The notes: a model not told the origin generated them from the letters alone. Shown: positions 25,006 through 33,865, counted from the stretch's first letter. The stretch: DNA of 64,000 nt from Stackebrandtia albiflava (GCF_007994225.1 NZ_VLLL01000005.1:1535142-1599141), one strand, 5' to 3'. Made by a program: numbers and translations.

Positions 25006-25410
25006 TCACTCGGGACGGCCGATGTTCACCATCCAGTTGATGCCGAACCGGTCGGTGACCGCACCGAACACGTCACCCCACATCTGCTCCTCCAGCGGCA
25101 CCGTGATGGTGCCGTCCTGCGACAGCCCCTCCCAGTACCGCCGCAGGGTCGCGTCGTCGTCCCCGCTGAGACTCAACGCGACGTTGGTACCGGGACGGTA
25201 CTCCATGCCCGGCGCGGTGTCGGACGCCATCAGTGTCAACCCGCCACCGCTGAGCTGGGCGTGCATGACCTTGTCACTGGTGTCACCCTCACCGCCGAAC
25301 TCCCCGAACGTGCTCACGGTCAGGTCGCCGCCCAGGACATCGCGATAGAACTCCATCGCCTGCCGGGCGTTCCCATCGAAGTTCAGGTACGGATTCAACT
25401 GCCAACCCAC
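25006..25410 (-). CDS. VOC family protein, PhnB-like (3-demethylubiquinone-9 3-methyltransferase fold)
   Basis: A 134-residue single-domain protein. It starts VGWQLNPYLNFDGNARQAMEFYRDVLGG and includes VMHAQLSGGGLTLMASD and EEQMWGDVFGAVTDRFGINWMVNI, the classic layout of PhnB/YjdN-type VOC proteins, where W-G-x-x-F-G-x-x-x-D-x-F-G marks the C-terminal strands. Its function is not established. GTG 25410 is preferred since AAGGGGGG lies just upstream; the ATG at 25440 adds a poor-complexity leader. It is divergent from the MFS remnant and followed by a strong palindromic terminator. Confidence 0.82.
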   Translation of the reverse strand: MGWQLNPYLNFDGNARQAMEFYRDVLGGDLTVSTFGEFGGEGDTSDKVMHAQLSGGGLTLMASDTAPGMEYRPGTNVALSLSGDDDATLRRYWEGLSQDGTITVPLEEQMWGDVFGAVTDRFGINWMVNIGRPE

Positions 25411-25530
25411 GGTTCCCCCCTTTGTCGACGTCGTGGACATCCTGACAGATCAACGCCGCCCGGTGACCCTTTTGAACCGCGACATCACGTCCCATACGGT
25501 GTGTCGAGGACGCCTTCCGACCCTCCCGCC

Positions 25531-26070
25531 GACCGGTGGGGACCTCGATTCACCCGCTTCTGGTGCGCGGCGGCCCCGGCCGACATCGGCGACGGCATCC
25601 GAGTGGCAACTGCACCTGGGCACGGTCGGGTTCGGTGTCATGCCGGCGGTGGGGGCCACCGGCGGGCTCATCGGCGCGGTCGCGGCCGAGCGTCTCATCG
25701 GCCGTGACCGCCACCATCGGATACTGGCAGCCGCACCGGCGGCCACCGCGATCACCCCGGTGCTGCCGGCGGTCTCTCCCACGGTGTGTGTGGGCCGCGG
25801 TCGTCGCTCTCACGGTCACCGGCGCCGCCTTCGGCATCATGAACGTGGCGGCGGTATCGCTGCGGCACCGATTCGGTGCCCGGTGACGTCCCGGGCAGGG
25901 TCGTGGCCGTGTGGCGGACCGTCGTGCGGGGAGCCACCTCCGCCGGAGCCCCGATCGGTGGCTTGGCCTCCACCGCGCAGGGCGTCAACGCCCCGTTCCC
26001 GCTCAGCGCGGTACTCGGTGTCGTGGTGCTGCCGACCGCGCCGCGCCCGAGCACGGCCACGGCGGCCTGA
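25531..26070 (+). pseudogene. Degenerate MFS transporter
   Basis: Three frames read in turn give the parts of one MFS exporter. Frame from 25531 gives FTRFWCAAAPADIGDGIRVAT, a typical N-terminus. From about 25610 a second frame gives GAVAAERLIGRDRHHRILAAA after VGATGGLIG, the region following a late helix. From 25788 a third frame gives VALTVTGAAFGIMNVAAVSL, and from 25884 a fourth reading gives GRVVAVWRTVVRGATSAGAP and QGVNAPFPLSAVLGVVV to the stop at 26070. The middle of the transporter is deleted and at least two frameshifts are present. An intact protein of this type would have about 400 residues; this relic could encode fewer than 180. Confidence 0.7.
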
Positions 26071-26107
26071 CTCCGGGGCGGGTGTCCGTCCCGCCGACCG
26101 GTGACCG

Positions 26108-26515
26108 TCACCGGTCGGCGGCGAACCACTCCAGGTACCGGTCCTGCCCGAACATGCGCGCCGTCGCCTCCGCCGAGGGCGTGCCCGCGGAGGGATCGGC
26201 GCCGCCGGCCAGCAGTGCCTCCACCACCGCGTCCTCGGCCTTGAACACCGCGCCCGCCAGCGGCGTCTGGCCACGGTCGTTGGCGCGCTGCGGGTCGGCG
26301 CCCCGTCGCAGCAGCATCGACACCGTCTCGGCGTGCCCGTGGTACGCGGCCAACATCAGCAGCGTGTCGCCCTTGGCGTTGGTCAGGTCCACCGGTGTGC
26401 CCGCCTCCAGGTACGCCTCCAGGCGAGGCGTGTCACCGGACCGCGCCATGTCGAACACCGCCTCGGCGATCTCCAGCAGCCGGTCGGACTCCGCATCGTC
26501 CCGTTCGTCGCTCAT
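26108..26515 (-). CDS. Ankyrin-repeat protein
   Basis: A 135-residue protein built mainly of ankyrin repeats. Two and a half units are visible: DLTNAKGDTLLMLAAYHGHAETVSMLLRRGADP, followed by QRANDRGQTPLAGAVFKAEDAVVEALLAGGADP, each with the T-P/L-L-x-x-A helix and G-A-D-P turn. It should mediate a protein-protein contact in the cytoplasm. There is no enzyme domain. ATG 26515 is chosen; the long frame upstream runs antisense through the DinB gene and is not credible. It is divergent from the DinB-like gene with only 81 bases between starts. Confidence 0.82.
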   Translation of the reverse strand: MSDERDDAESDRLLEIAEAVFDMARSGDTPRLEAYLEAGTPVDLTNAKGDTLLMLAAYHGHAETVSMLLRRGADPQRANDRGQTPLAGAVFKAEDAVVEALLAGGADPSAGTPSAEATARMFGQDRYLEWFAADR

Positions 26516-26596
26516 GACCCCAGTCTGCGGCACACACGTCACCGTGATCCGGCAACCCGGTTGCGGACCCGCGTCGCGCCGACCACAATCGGCGCG

Positions 26597-27163
26597 ATGA
26601 CCGACGAGAAGCCCACACGATGGACCCGCGCCACCGTCTATCCGGACATGTGGCTGGACCCCGCCGACGATCCACGTGACAACGACGGCCCCGGTCCTGA
26701 GGGCGAACTGGAGACCTACCGCGACTACCTGCGCAACTACCGGTTGACGCTGGAGATGAAGTGCGAAGGGCTGAGCCCTCGACAGTTGGCGCACCGTTCG
26801 GTGCCGCCGTCGCACATGTCCCTGCTGGGGCTGGTACGTCACCTCGCCGAGGTCGAACGGGACTGGCGCACCTGGATACTGCCGCAGGAACCCGCCCGGA
26901 AGCTGTACGGCGCCCGTGACGCCGACTTCGACGAGGCCGTCGGTGAACAGGCGCCGGTGGATTCGGCGTTCGCCGACCTGGCGCGTGAACAGGCCTCCAC
27001 CGATGCGGCCCTGGACGAGTACCGCGACCTGAGCCGGCGGCTGCCACGCGACGGCACGTCCATACGTGAACTGTTGTGGGTGCACCGGATCGAGGAGTAC
27101 GCCCGCCACTGTGGGCACGCCGACCTGTTGCGAGAGTGCCTCGACGGCCGGGTCGGCCAGTAA
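26597..27163 (+). CDS. DinB/DUF664 family protein
   Basis: A 188-residue four-helix-bundle protein. The metal-site histidines are in SLLGLVRHLAEVERDW and in HRIEEYARHCGHADLLRE, the two conserved DUF664 motifs. Members include mycothiol- or bacillithiol-dependent S-transferases and hydrolases, so a thiol-dependent detoxification role is reasonable but unproven. ATG 26597 is preceded by CACAAT at seven bases, which resembles the leaderless pattern seen elsewhere though with C in the first position. It is divergent from the ankyrin gene and converges with the coiled-coil gene. Confidence 0.82.
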   Translation: MTDEKPTRWTRATVYPDMWLDPADDPRDNDGPGPEGELETYRDYLRNYRLTLEMKCEGLSPRQLAHRSVPPSHMSLLGLVRHLAEVERDWRTWILPQEPARKLYGARDADFDEAVGEQAPVDSAFADLAREQASTDAALDEYRDLSRRLPRDGTSIRELLWVHRIEEYARHCGHADLLRECLDGRVGQ

Positions 27164-27243
27164 CGACCTCCACCGCGCGCGCCGCGAAGTCGTGGCGACG
27201 TCGTGGCGGCCGGTGTCGCCGTCCTTTCCGGCCGCCACGCAGA

Positions 27244-28326
27244 TCACTCCTCGCCGTCGGCCTCCACCGAGTCCTGTGACCGGGCCGCCGCCTCGGCCGC
27301 CTCAGTGGCCGCCCGCGCGGCGATCTCGGCCGCCACGGCACGTTCCCGCAGACCGTCGGCGTCACGTCGGGACCGGTCGAGTTGCCGACGCACGTCCGCG
27401 AGTCGTTCTTCGGCGGCCTCGGCACGCCGTTCGGCCGCCGTCGCGCGATCCGTCGCCTCCTGCGCCCGCGCCGAGACCTCCGCCACGCGCACGCGCGCGT
27501 CCTCCCGCGCGGCCTCGGCCGCCGCCTCGGCCTGCTCACACCGCCGCACCGCCTGCGCGCGTTCGGCCTCCGCCACCGCCGCCGCCGACACCGCGCGCAA
27601 CCGTTCCCGCTCGGCGGCCGCCGCGGTCCGCTGCGCCACGTCACGCTCCACGGTCATCACCGCCAGGTCCCGGCCCGCCGCGGCGGTCTCGGCCTGGGCG
27701 GCGGCCCGGGCAGCGGCCGCCTCCTCGGCCGCCGTCCGGGCGGTGCGGGCCTCTTCCTGCGCGTGCGCGGCCTGTGACGCCGAGACGGTCGCGTCGGCGC
27801 GGGCCTGTTCGGCCTCGGTCACCGCGGCGGCCGCCGCCTCCTCGGCGCGTGTCTTGGCCGACTCGGCGTCGCGGGCACGCGCCGAATCCTGTGCGGACTG
27901 CTCCAGGGCGTCCCGGGCCTGCGCGGTGGCGTCGTCGAGCCGCCGAGTCGTCTCGGCGAGTTCGCGTTCGAGGGCCTCGGCGCGTTGCCGGGCGTCGTCG
28001 CGTTCGGCCCGCGCGGCGGCGACCCGGGTGTCGGCGTCGTGGGCGGCCTGCGCGAGCCGGGCCTCCACCCGCGCCGGATCCAGTTCGGCGGCCAGACTCT
28101 CCGCCAACGGCGCGATCGCGGCGGCCAGTCCGGACTCCATCCGCTCGTACAGGTCTTCCGCACGCGCCAACGCGCCTTCGAGGCCGGGAGTCGCGCGCCG
28201 CAACTCGCGTTGCCGCTTGGCGATCGACTGGCAGTCGCCCTGTTCGCAGTACTGCCGGGGCCTGCCCCTACCGGGCTGCTGCGCGATCGGTGCGCCGCAG
28301 CGCTTACATGTCGTGGCTGTCTTCAC
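27244..28326 (-). CDS. Zinc-ribbon-like protein with long coiled coil
   Basis: A 360-residue protein. The first 45 residues contain C-x2-C, the basic stretch GRGRPRQYC and a further C four residues on (CEQGDC), which looks like a small zinc-binding module. From residue 60 to the end almost all sequence is a charged Ala/Glu/Arg heptad pattern, predicted as one continuous coiled coil of 280 residues. It resembles KfrA- or Smc-like accessory proteins of actinomycetes; DNA binding and filament formation are guesses. GTG 28326 is chosen because a near-consensus promoter places transcription at this codon; an in-frame ATG at 28401 would translate the AT-rich promoter. Confidence 0.65.
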   Translation of the reverse strand: MKTATTCKRCGAPIAQQPGRGRPRQYCEQGDCQSIAKRQRELRRATPGLEGALARAEDLYERMESGLAAAIAPLAESLAAELDPARVEARLAQAAHDADTRVAAARAERDDARQRAEALERELAETTRRLDDATAQARDALEQSAQDSARARDAESAKTRAEEAAAAAVTEAEQARADATVSASQAAHAQEEARTARTAAEEAAAARAAAQAETAAAGRDLAVMTVERDVAQRTAAAAERERLRAVSAAAVAEAERAQAVRRCEQAEAAAEAAREDARVRVAEVSARAQEATDRATAAERRAEAAEERLADVRRQLDRSRRDADGLRERAVAAEIAARAATEAAEAAARSQDSVEADGEE

Positions 28327-28332
28327 GGGAGC

Positions 28333-28362
28333 ATCATAATATGATTTCCGTATTTCTGGTAA
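28333..28362 (-). promoter_or_regulatory. Strong leaderless promoter in AT-rich patch
   Basis: On the minus strand TTACCA (28357-28362), an 18-base spacer and TATGAT (28333-28338) precede GTG 28326 by six bases. The surrounding 28333-28400 is very AT-rich, with A/T runs upstream of the -35 box that could serve as an UP element. Confidence 0.6.
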
Positions 28363-28561
28363 GTCTAAATAAAAAATAATAAAAGCCGCCATTCCTGTCA
28401 ATCCCCATAACTTACGAGAAGGCTAGTTCCCGCAAGTAACTTCGTCGCGGTCCCTACCCGACACCCGGGGCGTCGGCGCGGGACGTGTTCCGCGAGGGCG
28501 GGAACGTCGGTGCCCGCGGTTAGGCTGCCGCCCGAGTAAACGACAACTGGAAGGAGCCGCC

Positions 28562-29383
28562 GTGCTGACGCAGATCGCGGAAGGCGTGTGGACGCACCGG
28601 AGTGAACTGCTGAGGAACAACACCGTCGTCGTGCGGGGTCGAGACGGTGTGCTGGTGGTGGATCCGGGCATCACCGGCTCCGAGATGGCCTGCCTGGCAT
28701 CCGACCTTCGCGAGCTGAAGCTGCCGGCGGTGGCCGGTTTCGCGACGCACCCGGATTGGGATCACGTCCTCTGGCACACCGAACTCGGCGAGGTGCCCCG
28801 GTACGGCACCGAGCGTTGCGCGGCCTTCATGCGAGACGAGCGGTCGACGCCGGACTGGCGGGCCCGTGCCGCCGAAGGACTGCCACCGGAGATCGAGGGC
28901 GAGGTTCCGTTGGATCTGTACGGCCTCATCACCGGCCTGCCCGCCGGGACGACGGACATCCCGTGGGACGGCCCGCGAGTGCGGATCATCGAGCACCCGG
29001 CGCACGCCCCCGGCCACGCCGCCCTGTTCATCGAAGAACACGGTGTCCTCGTCGCCGGGGACATGCTCTCCGATGTCTTCGTGCCCATGCTCGACACCTG
29101 GACCGACACCAACGACCCGGTCGAGGAGTACCTCACCGGACTGCGGCTGCTCGAGGCGGTCGCCGACGACGCCGAGTCCGTCGTCCCGGGCCACGGCACG
29201 GTCGGCGGCCCCGGCGAGGCACGCGCACGACTCGAACACGACCGCGCGTACCTGCACGCCCTGCGCGACGGCAGGACCGCCGACGACTCGCGGGTCACCT
29301 CGCCCGAAGCGGGCTGGGAATGGGTGGCCGACATTCACGAAGGGCAGGCCCGAGGACTCGCCGAGAGGCGCCGAGCGGCCTGA
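28562..29383 (+). CDS. MBL-fold metallohydrolase
   Basis: A 273-residue metallo-beta-lactamase-fold enzyme. The metal motif reads T-H63-P-D65-W-D67-H68, so the second histidine of the usual HxHxDH is replaced by Asp. Later ligands are present: HAPGHA, AGDMLSD and the final PGHG. The replacement occurs in some sub-families and need not abolish metal binding. The substrate is unknown. GTG 28562 has AAGGAG six bases upstream. A TAGGCT box at 28521-28526 may be its -10 element. It is divergent from the coiled-coil gene, sharing a 235-bp region with imperfect dyad symmetry around 28406-28440. Confidence 0.82.
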   Translation: MLTQIAEGVWTHRSELLRNNTVVVRGRDGVLVVDPGITGSEMACLASDLRELKLPAVAGFATHPDWDHVLWHTELGEVPRYGTERCAAFMRDERSTPDWRARAAEGLPPEIEGEVPLDLYGLITGLPAGTTDIPWDGPRVRIIEHPAHAPGHAALFIEEHGVLVAGDMLSDVFVPMLDTWTDTNDPVEEYLTGLRLLEAVADDAESVVPGHGTVGGPGEARARLEHDRAYLHALRDGRTADDSRVTSPEAGWEWVADIHEGQARGLAERRRAA

Positions 29384-29426
29384 TCCTGAGAACGTCACAC
29401 GGCAGCCGCCGGGAAATCGTCGGTGT

Positions 29427-29459
29427 TCAGGTCACGACACGGGGCTTCCGATGACCTGA
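29427..29459. terminator. Hairpin between convergent genes
   Basis: TCAGGTCA at 29427-29434 and TGACCTGA at 29452-29459 form an 8-bp stem with a 17-base loop between the MBL gene and the HAD gene. Confidence 0.35.
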
Positions 29460-29472
29460 TGTGCGGGCGTTG

Positions 29473-30204
29473 TCAGCGCGGGGGTGAGGTGAGGGCGGCC
29501 GGGAGTTCGTCGAGGGAGCCGATGACGTGGATGCCGGGGTCGATTGCGGTGCTGACTCCGGTGTTCGCCCGGTCGAGCCAGTAGGCGTGTAGTCCCGCCT
29601 CGTGTGCGCCTACCGCGTCGATGTCGTACTTGTCGCCGACATAGGCCACCTCATTCGGATGGAGGCCGAGCAGGGCGCAGCCGGCCAGGAAGATGCTCGC
29701 TGCGGGCTTGGCGACTCCGTGCTCGTTAGAACACACGAGCGTGTCCCCGAAGTAGGGCAGGAGCCCGAAGAGGTCGAGCTTGTGACGCTGACGTTTGACC
29801 GAGGAGTTGGAAACGACGCCAAGGCGATAGTCAGGCACGAGTTTCCTCAAGACCGGTTCGGCGTCGGGGAAGGCCGACCGGACGGCATGGCGATGGGCCT
29901 TGTATCCGGCGAACCACGCAGTGGCTTCGGCGTCCGACAGGTCAGCGTGGGTGCTGTTGATAGTGTGGGCGAGAAATTCGCGGGTACGTGCAAGCTGCTG
30001 CCCGGTGTAGGTCACTTCTCCTTCGAGGAAGCGGGCGTAGTGCCGGTCCATGATGTCCCGCCACACGCTGAGCGCGGTGGCGTGGTCCGGGAACTGGTCA
30101 AGCAATCCTTCCGACTCCAGATGGGCGAGTAGACCGACCGCTTCCGAGGCCGAGTGATCGACCAGGGTGTCATCGATGTCGAAGAGCACACCCATGATCG
30201 GCAT
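29473..30204 (-). CDS. HAD-superfamily hydrolase
   Basis: A 243-residue haloacid-dehalogenase-like phosphatase. Motif I is LFDIDDTLVD (nucleophile D9, D11), motif II VVSNSS, motif III the lysine in GVAKPAASIF, and motif IV YVGDKYDIDAVGA. The helical cap lies between motifs I and II, as in sub-class I phosphoglycolate phosphatase or epoxide-hydrolase-type members. The substrate is unknown. Base composition is slightly less GC-rich than neighbouring genes, which may indicate different origin. ATG 30204 has AAGGGA upstream. The 279 bases before it show no gene. Confidence 0.85.
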   Translation of the reverse strand: MPIMGVLFDIDDTLVDHSASEAVGLLAHLESEGLLDQFPDHATALSVWRDIMDRHYARFLEGEVTYTGQQLARTREFLAHTINSTHADLSDAEATAWFAGYKAHRHAVRSAFPDAEPVLRKLVPDYRLGVVSNSSVKRQRHKLDLFGLLPYFGDTLVCSNEHGVAKPAASIFLAGCALLGLHPNEVAYVGDKYDIDAVGAHEAGLHAYWLDRANTGVSTAIDPGIHVIGSLDELPAALTSPPR

Positions 30205-30483
30205 AGACTTCGTCCCTTCTGGTCTTAGCGTCGCGGATTCCGGTCAGGTGATTCTGCGGTACTGATGCCGCCAAACGTAGTTGTCGTCGCTCCCAGACCG
30301 GCACGACGGTGCCCCAACCACCTAATCGCTTCTCACCTCGCGCAACAGTCTCAGATCACCGTGTTCCACTATGTCCTATTGCCCCTTTCCGGTGTATTGT
30401 GTTCGCCCCCGTGGTGGCCACCGGCGCCGTCCTTTGAAGCGGCTTCGAGAGGCGGCGTCGCCGGCACATGTGACAATGCGCGG

Positions 30484-31425
30484 ATGTCACCGCGCGTACC
30501 GGCCGTTGATTCGGCCCGCCTCACCCAGTGGTGCGTGGAGCATCTGGGGAGCCCACCGAAGCAGGAGATCTTCAGATCCGGGCACCTGTCCGCGGTGGTG
30601 GGGCTTCGGTTGGCCGATGACCGCGAGGTCGTGGTCAAGGTGCGTCCCGGCTCGCCGCGGGTCGCCGCGTGCGTCGAGGTCCAGCGCCGCCTGCGCGATG
30701 CCGGTTATCCCTGCCCCACGCCGCTCACCGGTGCCGTGCCCTTCGGTGAACACGTCGCGACCGCGGAGGCCCACGTCCCCGGCGGCGCCCCGCTCCCCGC
30801 GACGGACGACGCGCCCCGGCTCTTCGCCGAGGCGTTCGCGCGACTGATCGCACTCGCCCCGGAACCCGCCGAGGTGCCCACGCTCGCACCCGTGCCGTCG
30901 TGGGCGGACTGGAACCACACCGGACACGGACTGTGGCCGCCTCCGGAAGACGCCGAGGTCGACCTCGACGAGGCCCCAGGTCCGGAGTGGATCGACGATG
31001 TGGGGCGCCGTGCCCGCGACCGGTTGCGCACCGGTCGGTGGGAACCCGTGATCGGCCACTGCGACTGGCTCGCCGGGAATCTGCGTTGGGACGGCGACAC
31101 GCTGCTGGTGGTGCACGACTGGGACAGCATGATCGCCGAGAGCGAAGCCGTCCTCGTCGGTTTCGCCGCCGCACTGTACTCGACCGTCGACCCCGACGTG
31201 CCGGCCACCGTGGAGGACACCGAACGGTTCCTCGCCGCGTACTGCCGTGCCCGGGGTCGACCGTTCAGTGCCGACGAACGCGAACGGTCGTGGGCGGCCG
31301 GTGTGTGGACCAGGGCCTACGACGCCAGGTACCAGCACGCGATCGGTGGACCGATAACCTCGTTGTCCGAACCCGAGGCCCGCGAACGCCTGCGCCGCAC
31401 CGGCACCGACGCCGGCACGCTCTGA
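30484..31425 (+). CDS. Aminoglycoside-phosphotransferase-fold kinase (APH family)
   Basis: A 313-residue kinase-fold protein. The ATP lysine is probably K52 in VVVKVRPGS. The catalytic loop is VIGHCDWLAGNLRW (H192, D194, N199) and the metal-binding aspartates lie in VVHDWDS (D212, D214). The W after the catalytic D and the DWDS motif put it in the general choline/homoserine/aminoglycoside kinase group rather than in a defined resistance family. Substrate unknown. ATG 30484 is chosen; GACAAT ends six bases upstream, similar to the leaderless pattern. A frame extends further upstream but is not supported. Confidence 0.75.
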   Translation: MSPRVPAVDSARLTQWCVEHLGSPPKQEIFRSGHLSAVVGLRLADDREVVVKVRPGSPRVAACVEVQRRLRDAGYPCPTPLTGAVPFGEHVATAEAHVPGGAPLPATDDAPRLFAEAFARLIALAPEPAEVPTLAPVPSWADWNHTGHGLWPPPEDAEVDLDEAPGPEWIDDVGRRARDRLRTGRWEPVIGHCDWLAGNLRWDGDTLLVVHDWDSMIAESEAVLVGFAAALYSTVDPDVPATVEDTERFLAAYCRARGRPFSADERERSWAAGVWTRAYDARYQHAIGGPITSLSEPEARERLRRTGTDAGTL

Positions 31426-31554
31426 CCCGGCACAGCCGCCTCGCGACGGAACCCCGGTGTGACCGTGTGCTTCCCGCTCCGCACGGTCCCCCGGATCGGA
31501 GCCGGTGGCCGGCTTCTCGCCGGGGCGTTCAGTGCCGAGAACGCCGGCGGGGCC

Positions 31555-32100
31555 TCAGCCGAGGGTCGCCGCGACGGTCGCGTCGTCGCCGTCGTGTGCG
31601 AGCAGCTCCACCACGATGCCGCCGGAGCCGGGTGCACCCGGTTCTTCGTCACAGGTGAGACCTCCGCTGCCGTCGGCGCGGAACAGCAGTGCGCACGACG
31701 GGTGGTCGAGGTACCCGCCGCCCCCGCCCATGCCGTCGGGGTCGGTCAGGCTGATCTGTACCCCACCGTCCTCGATGGCGGCCTCCACCGTCCACTGGCC
31801 CTCCCCGCCGAGCGGGAACTCGACCGCACCGGAGAAGGACACGTCACAGACGCCGTCGTCGCAGGCCCCGAAGTCACCGTCCTGCGAGTCCGTCTCCGCT
31901 TCCTGACCTTCGACCTCGTCGGGTGTGGAGGAAGCGGCCTCGGACGGCGTGGCCGAGGACGGCTCAGTGGACGCGGCGGTCTCCGACGCCGAGGCTTCGG
32001 CGTCGGGCTCCGCGTCGGCTCCGCAGCCGCTCGCGGCCAGGACCGCCAGGAGTGCGCCGGCCGCCAGGACCCGCGTGAGGAACGGTCGAGAAGGGATCAC
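31555..32100 (-). CDS. Secreted lipoprotein of unknown function
   Basis: A 181-residue lipoprotein. The N-terminus has Arg residues, a hydrophobic core VLAAGALLAVLA and the lipobox A-S-G-C at about residue 26. A Ser/Ala/Glu-rich linker of 50 residues follows, then a compact domain with four cysteines (GACDDGVCDVSF and later HPSCALLF, GLTCDEE) that probably make two disulfides. The domain is not recognised. GTG 32100 fits the leaderless pattern, with TAGACT six bases upstream. It is monocistronic between two + strand genes. Confidence 0.72.
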   Translation of the reverse strand: MIPSRPFLTRVLAAGALLAVLAASGCGADAEPDAEASASETAASTEPSSATPSEAASSTPDEVEGQEAETDSQDGDFGACDDGVCDVSFSGAVEFPLGGEGQWTVEAAIEDGGVQISLTDPDGMGGGGGYLDHPSCALLFRADGSGGLTCDEEPGAPGSGGIVVELLAHDGDDATVAATLG

Positions 32101-32449
32101 CCGGCGAGTCTAAGCAGAGCAGCGGGAATCGCTCCCACAGGCGGTGCGCGGTGTGACCCGGCGGACGGCGTCGAGTGCCGCAAGCGTGGTGACGCGACAG
32201 GGTCCAGACGTCCTTCGGCGAGGTCACCGGGGTGGACCATCCACGACACGGCGGTTCTCGGAGCCGGATCCGCTAGTGCCCCGCCCAGGACGTGGCCTGC
32301 CCACGTCGCACCCGCCGGGGGCCGCGACATCACGGGGTTCCTCTCCCGGCCACCGGTACCGGCCCACGATCGCCCGCCCGTGGCCGGGCGTGTGAACCGG
32401 GCCACTGCCGATTGACCCTGACGCGACGTGAGGGCCGACGATTCGGGAC
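32101..32449. other. 349-bp intergenic region, no gene seen
   Basis: The region lies between the divergent lipoprotein and VOC genes. It contains the lipoprotein promoter at its left end and, at its right end, TTGACC at 32412-32417 with GACGAT at 32437-32442, a possible promoter seven bases before the VOC start. The frames in between have no ribosome site or recognisable domain. Confidence 0.45.
32107..32112 (-). promoter_or_regulatory. -10 box of leaderless lipoprotein gene
   Basis: TAGACT on the minus strand ends six bases before GTG 32100. Confidence 0.5.
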
Positions 32450-32941
32450 ATGACCGAATACCGAAGCCCCGTACCGACCCCCGCCCTCGACGCCGAGCCA
32501 CCCGAGATATACCGGGAGTTCTACGGCATGCCGATGTTCACGATCTCCCACACCACCGACCTGGAGGCGTCCCGCGACTTCTGGGTCGAGGGCCTGGGAT
32601 TCATCGACATCTTCACGATCCCCGGCCAGGTGACCCACCTACGCCGGTGGGCGTTCCAAGACGTCCTGTTGGTACCGGGCACGCCCTCACGGGAAACGCC
32701 CGGAGTGAGCGTCAACTTCTCGTGCGTGCCACGCCAGATCGAGGAGGTGCGGCAACGCTGCGAGGCACTGGTCCCCGGCTGCACCGACGGGCCGCGGGAG
32801 ATGCCGTGGAACTCGATCGAACTGACGGTCCTCACGCCGGAGAACACCCGGGTCGTGATGACGGCCGCCCGACCCATCGACCCCGACAGCCGGCTCGCGC
32901 GGGAACTGCATGAGGTCGGCATCACGGTCCCCAGGCCGTGA
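32450..32941 (+). CDS. VOC family protein
   Basis: A 163-residue protein with a single vicinal-oxygen-chelate domain starting at about residue 27 (MPMFTISHTTDLEASRDFWVEGLGF) and ending TVLTPENTRVVMTAARP. It carries a 25-residue N-terminal extension. Function unknown. It ends 42 bases before a MerR/TipAS regulator transcribed in the same direction, so the two may be linked, for example as a drug-binding protein and its regulator, but this is only suggested by position. Confidence 0.78.
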   Translation: MTEYRSPVPTPALDAEPPEIYREFYGMPMFTISHTTDLEASRDFWVEGLGFIDIFTIPGQVTHLRRWAFQDVLLVPGTPSRETPGVSVNFSCVPRQIEEVRQRCEALVPGCTDGPREMPWNSIELTVLTPENTRVVMTAARPIDPDSRLARELHEVGITVPRP

Positions 32942-32982
32942 CGGCGGTGAACTCGGCGGGCCGGGTGGCCGACACTGGTGTC

Positions 32983-33813
32983 ATGACCAGCGACGCCACC
33001 CGGCCCACATCCGGCACCGACGACACGCCCGAAGGCATGACGGTGGGCCGTATCGCGGAACTGGTCGGAGTGAGCGTCCGGACCCTGCACCACTGGGACG
33101 ACATCGGACTGGTGCGACCCGGAGGCCGCACCTGGGCCGGATACCGCGTCTACTCCGGCGAGGACCTCGCCCGTGTTCACCGTGTCCTGGTGTACCGCGA
33201 GCTGGGATTCCCGCTGGCGCAGATCGGCAGGATCCTCGACGACCCCGACACCGACGCCGAAGACCACCTGCACCGGCAACGAGACGCCCTCGAGGAACGG
33301 ATAGCACGGCTGCGTCGCATGGTCGACGCCGTCGACCAGATGCTGGAGGCGTCGAAGCGGGGGATCCGGCTCAGCCCGCGACGGCAGATCGAAATCTTCG
33401 GGGACGACTGGCGGCCCGAACAGGTCGAGGACGCCCGACGGCGCTGGGGCCGGACCCCGCAGTGGGAGCAGTACGCGCAGCGGGCCGCCGCACTGTCGGA
33501 GGCCGACTGGGAGAAGGTCGCCGCCGACACCGACACCTTGCACGCCGACCTGGCGGCGGCCAGACGCCGCGGCGTCGCACCCGGGTCGCCCGAGGCCGAC
33601 GCCCTCGCCGAACGGCACCGCGCCCTGATGTCGACGTACTTCGACTGCACCCACTCGATGCAGGTGTGCATGGGACGCATGTTCGTCCAGGACCCCGGAT
33701 ACACCGCCTACTACGACCGGTTCGCGCCCGGACTGGCACGGTGGCTGAGCGAGGTGCTGTCGGCCAACGCGGCGGCCAACGGCGTCGACCCGCGGACGGC
33801 GGTCTGGGAGTGA
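32983..33813 (+). CDS. MerR-family regulator with TipAS ligand-binding domain
   Basis: A 276-residue regulator. The MerR winged helix is at residues 19-90 (MTVGRIAELVGVSVRTLHHWDDIGLV, GYRVYSGEDLARVHRVLVYRELGF), followed by a dimerisation coiled coil (RQRDALEERIARLRRMVD). The C-terminal 120 residues are a TipAS domain (HRALMSTYFDCTHSMQVCMG, FVQDPGYTAYYDRFAPGLARWL), which in TipAL binds thiopeptide and other cyclic peptide antibiotics. It is therefore a probable drug-responsive activator. ATG 32983 is taken as start; 33037 is possible. It may regulate the VOC gene upstream or itself. Confidence 0.87.
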   Translation: MTSDATRPTSGTDDTPEGMTVGRIAELVGVSVRTLHHWDDIGLVRPGGRTWAGYRVYSGEDLARVHRVLVYRELGFPLAQIGRILDDPDTDAEDHLHRQRDALEERIARLRRMVDAVDQMLEASKRGIRLSPRRQIEIFGDDWRPEQVEDARRRWGRTPQWEQYAQRAAALSEADWEKVAADTDTLHADLAAARRRGVAPGSPEADALAERHRALMSTYFDCTHSMQVCMGRMFVQDPGYTAYYDRFAPGLARWLSEVLSANAAANGVDPRTAVWE

Positions 33814-33865
33814 CCCGGCCCCCGGCCGGAGGAACACGTCCGGTCGTACCCGGCGCGGCGGAGGA

